Below the pieces are notes generated by a model. That model made no database searches. It had not been told where the DNA came from and was given only the letters and a program-made list of their open reading frames with translations. A DNA stretch of 6,533 nt, from contig CBDTTM010000150.1 in the NCBI GenBank assembly GCA_965363355.1, positions 1 through 6,533 of the forward strand, read 5' to 3'. The stretch is from CBDTTM01 sp965363355. GTDB taxonomy: Bacteria; Bacillota; Negativicutes; Selenomonadales; Selenomonadaceae. Below, one piece after another: positions 6,503 to 6,533 of the stretch (within the stretch, counting starts at the first letter, position 1; every line of letters starts with the position of its first letter). The translations under genes were made by a program, and so were the position numbers.

Positions 6503-6533
6503 GAACCCCTAAAAAACGGAACGGGGATTTTCG

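Noticed and set aside
1..6533. Transposase, integrase, insertion-sequence ends, tRNA or rRNA genes
   Set aside because: None seen: no DDE or tyrosine recombinase motifs in the real genes, no terminal inverted repeats with target duplications, and no tRNA-like fold.

Overview
The window looks like part of a plasmid from a Gram-negative bacterium, most likely a proteobacterium. The main reason is an IncFII-RepA-like replication initiator at the right end, read leftwards, with a cluster of short repeats directly upstream that looks like its operator and iterons. The host cannot be named from this sequence.

Layout, left to right. (1) Bases 2-3058 on the plus strand hold a large Ski2-like superfamily 2 helicase. 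Its reading frame runs off the left edge, so the N-terminus and true start lie outside. Motif spelling and overall design match HamB, the helicase of the Hachiman anti-phage system, whose usual partner HamA would be encoded just upstream and is not visible. (2) Tail to tail with it, after a 31-base gap, a 686-residue gene lies on the minus strand (5150-3090). It has a clear start, Shine-Dalgarno sequence and promoter, but I recognise no family. It carries two Cys/His clusters that may bind metal. (3) Bases 5151-5629 hold no convincing gene. They contain the promoter of the 686-residue gene, a GC-rich hairpin, a pyrimidine-rich tract, several small stem-loops and a weak oriT-like core. (4) Bases 6415-5630 on the minus strand encode the plasmid initiator. 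(5) Bases 6431-6502 hold a perfect 9-base inverted repeat plus four direct copies of GGGTAGGAT.

Base composition is uneven. The 686-residue gene is strongly AT-rich, the helicase is intermediate and the rep region is clearly GC-richer. The simplest reading is a plasmid backbone carrying acquired defence-type cargo. The helicase presumably works with an upstream HamA. The convergent 686-residue gene is its own transcription unit and may be a separate or accessory defence gene, but only its position suggests that. No transposase, integrase, tRNA, rRNA or CRISPR array was seen.
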